Assembly: GCF_002879855.1 (NCBI RefSeq) | Contig: NZ_PNYB01000002.1 | Span: forward strand, 330,837-394,836 | DNA: 64,000 nt | Direction of reading: 5' to 3' | Source of the DNA: Trinickia soli | Lineage (GTDB): Bacteria; Pseudomonadota; Gammaproteobacteria; Burkholderiales; Burkholderiaceae | Notes under the pieces: generated by a model | Told to the model about the DNA's origin: nothing | What the model saw: the letters and a program-made list of their open reading frames with translations, nothing else | Database searches by the model: none | Made by a program: the position numbers and the translations under genes | Shown here: in pieces, positions 63,616 to 64,000 of the stretch | Position numbering within the stretch: position 1 is the first letter of the stretch | How the letters are laid out: every line of letters starts with the position of its first letter

Positions 63616-63863
63616 GCGCCGAAGTCCACCCGATTCGAGACCGGATCGCGAACCGGCAATTCCAAATCCACGCCACCAAGCGGCGCGATGCGGCAGCGGA
63701 TGGACTCGATCAGATCTTGTCCACTGCCCTCTGCCTCCGTCGAAAGTGCGGCGCGCAGAATGTCCCGCGCCTCGTCCTCCATCGAACGCCCGTGCTGCGC
63801 CGCCTGAACGCGCAAGCGGGCCTTCAGTTGCTCGTCGATGTTGCGAATCGTCATACTTGCCAT
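63612..63863 (-). CDS. FitA-like ribbon-helix-helix antitoxin
   Basis: The 83-residue protein starts MASMTIRNIDEQLKARLRVQAAQHGRSMEDEARDILRAAL, a ribbon-helix-helix of the FitA/VapB kind, followed by a tail (EGSGQDLIESIRCRIAPLGG...) that should wrap the toxin. It ends overlapping the toxin start. A second ATG three codons in has a better-spaced GGGAG site. It probably represses its own operon through the palindrome at 63880-63908. Confidence 0.92.
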   Translation of the reverse strand: MASMTIRNIDEQLKARLRVQAAQHGRSMEDEARDILRAALSTEAEGSGQDLIESIRCRIAPLGGVDLELPVRDPVSNRVDFGA

Positions 63864-63879
63864 CTCCCGACCCTCCGTT

Positions 63880-63908
63880 AATCATTGATGGCATTTTAAT
63901 CAATGATT
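63880..63908. promoter_or_regulatory. toxin-antitoxin operator, perfect inverted repeat
   Basis: AATCATTGAT (63880-63889) and ATCAATGATT (63899-63908) are perfect 10-base arms around a 9-base AT-rich spacer, 17-45 bases upstream of the antitoxin start. This is the expected position for an operator of FitA/VapB-type autoregulation. The site also lies just before the rightward frame at 63923. Confidence 0.72.
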
Positions 63909-63922
63909 GCAGAGTGGACAAT

Positions 63923-64000
63923 ATGGACGCGACCGGCGCGCCCTCGAACCCGACACAGGCAGCAGGACGCGCCCCCCAAAAGCCGGCGGCCCCGTGGCAC
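63923..64000 (+). CDS. start of a rightward gene (partial, function unknown)
   Basis: An open frame from ATG 63923 (MDATGAPSNPTQAAGRAPQK...) runs off the right edge after 26 codons. The visible part is a Pro/Ala-rich, probably disordered N-terminus. Ribosome site is weak (GTGGACAAT). It is divergent from the toxin-antitoxin operon. Function cannot be told from 26 residues. Confidence 0.42.
   Translation, partial: MDATGAPSNPTQAAGRAPQKPAAPWH

Overview
The window is high-GC DNA with dense, short-spaced genes typical of a Burkholderiaceae chromosome (Burkholderia / Paraburkholderia / Trinickia-like). The protein families support this: a PuuA/SpuC putrescine route, an AhpC-AhpD pair, an OmpR/EnvZ (RisA/RisS-like) pair, an mfd - ispD/ispF divergon and a urate pathway built on a membrane uricase with a cytochrome c domain. 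There are no rRNA or tRNA genes, transposases, CRISPR arrays or prophage genes in view, so this looks like ordinary core plus lineage-specific chromosome.

Layout. 0-7.4 kb: truncated LysR gene divergent from a DHA2-type efflux pump, then agmatinase and, after an 860-base gap, puuD-puuA-spuC (agmatine/putrescine use). 7.4-17.1 kb: pncB, nnrS, a squalene-synthase-like gene, ompR-envZ, ahpC-ahpD, ispD-ispF. 17.3-31.7 kb: mfd, argE and a PLP dehydratase; patatin and a class A penicillin-binding protein on the other strand; then a ribbon-helix-helix protein, pspA, a membrane TPR protein and a flavin monooxygenase. 31.8-39.5 kb: signalling block with a membrane chemoreceptor, a soluble chemoreceptor, mscL and two sensor kinases. 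39.9-41.7 kb: a hypothetical gene, a 3-hydroxyacid dehydrogenase and a dodecin.

41.7-56.3 kb is the most coherent region, a purine-salvage/catabolism locus. It holds a BMP-type ABC importer, a LysR regulator, 8-oxoguanine deaminase, and every step from urate to glyoxylate plus urea: PuuD (urate to 5-hydroxyisourate), UraH, UraD, PuuE, Alc and AllA. Inside this locus, between puuD and allA, sits a small minus-strand module that does not belong to the pathway: a 46-codon ORF, an orphan FlhD-like protein without FlhC, a four-helix membrane protein and a 44-residue membrane peptide, closed by a terminator. Two LacI/PurR-like palindromes centred on AAACGTTT lie in its upstream regions. I consider this module the best candidate for something undescribed.

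56.4-64 kb: LD-carboxypeptidase, tadA and small conserved genes, a beta-hydroxyacid dehydrogenase and a quinone-oxidoreductase-like gene each facing a LysR regulator, a FitAB/VapBC-type toxin-antitoxin pair with a perfect operator palindrome, and the first codons of a rightward gene. Other non-coding signals include an AT-rich dyad over the ahpC promoter, a phased TGTAAC repeat before ompR, and two related 35-bp elements made of facing DnaA-box-like nonamers about 4 kb apart. All calls come from reading the sequence; none was checked by database search.
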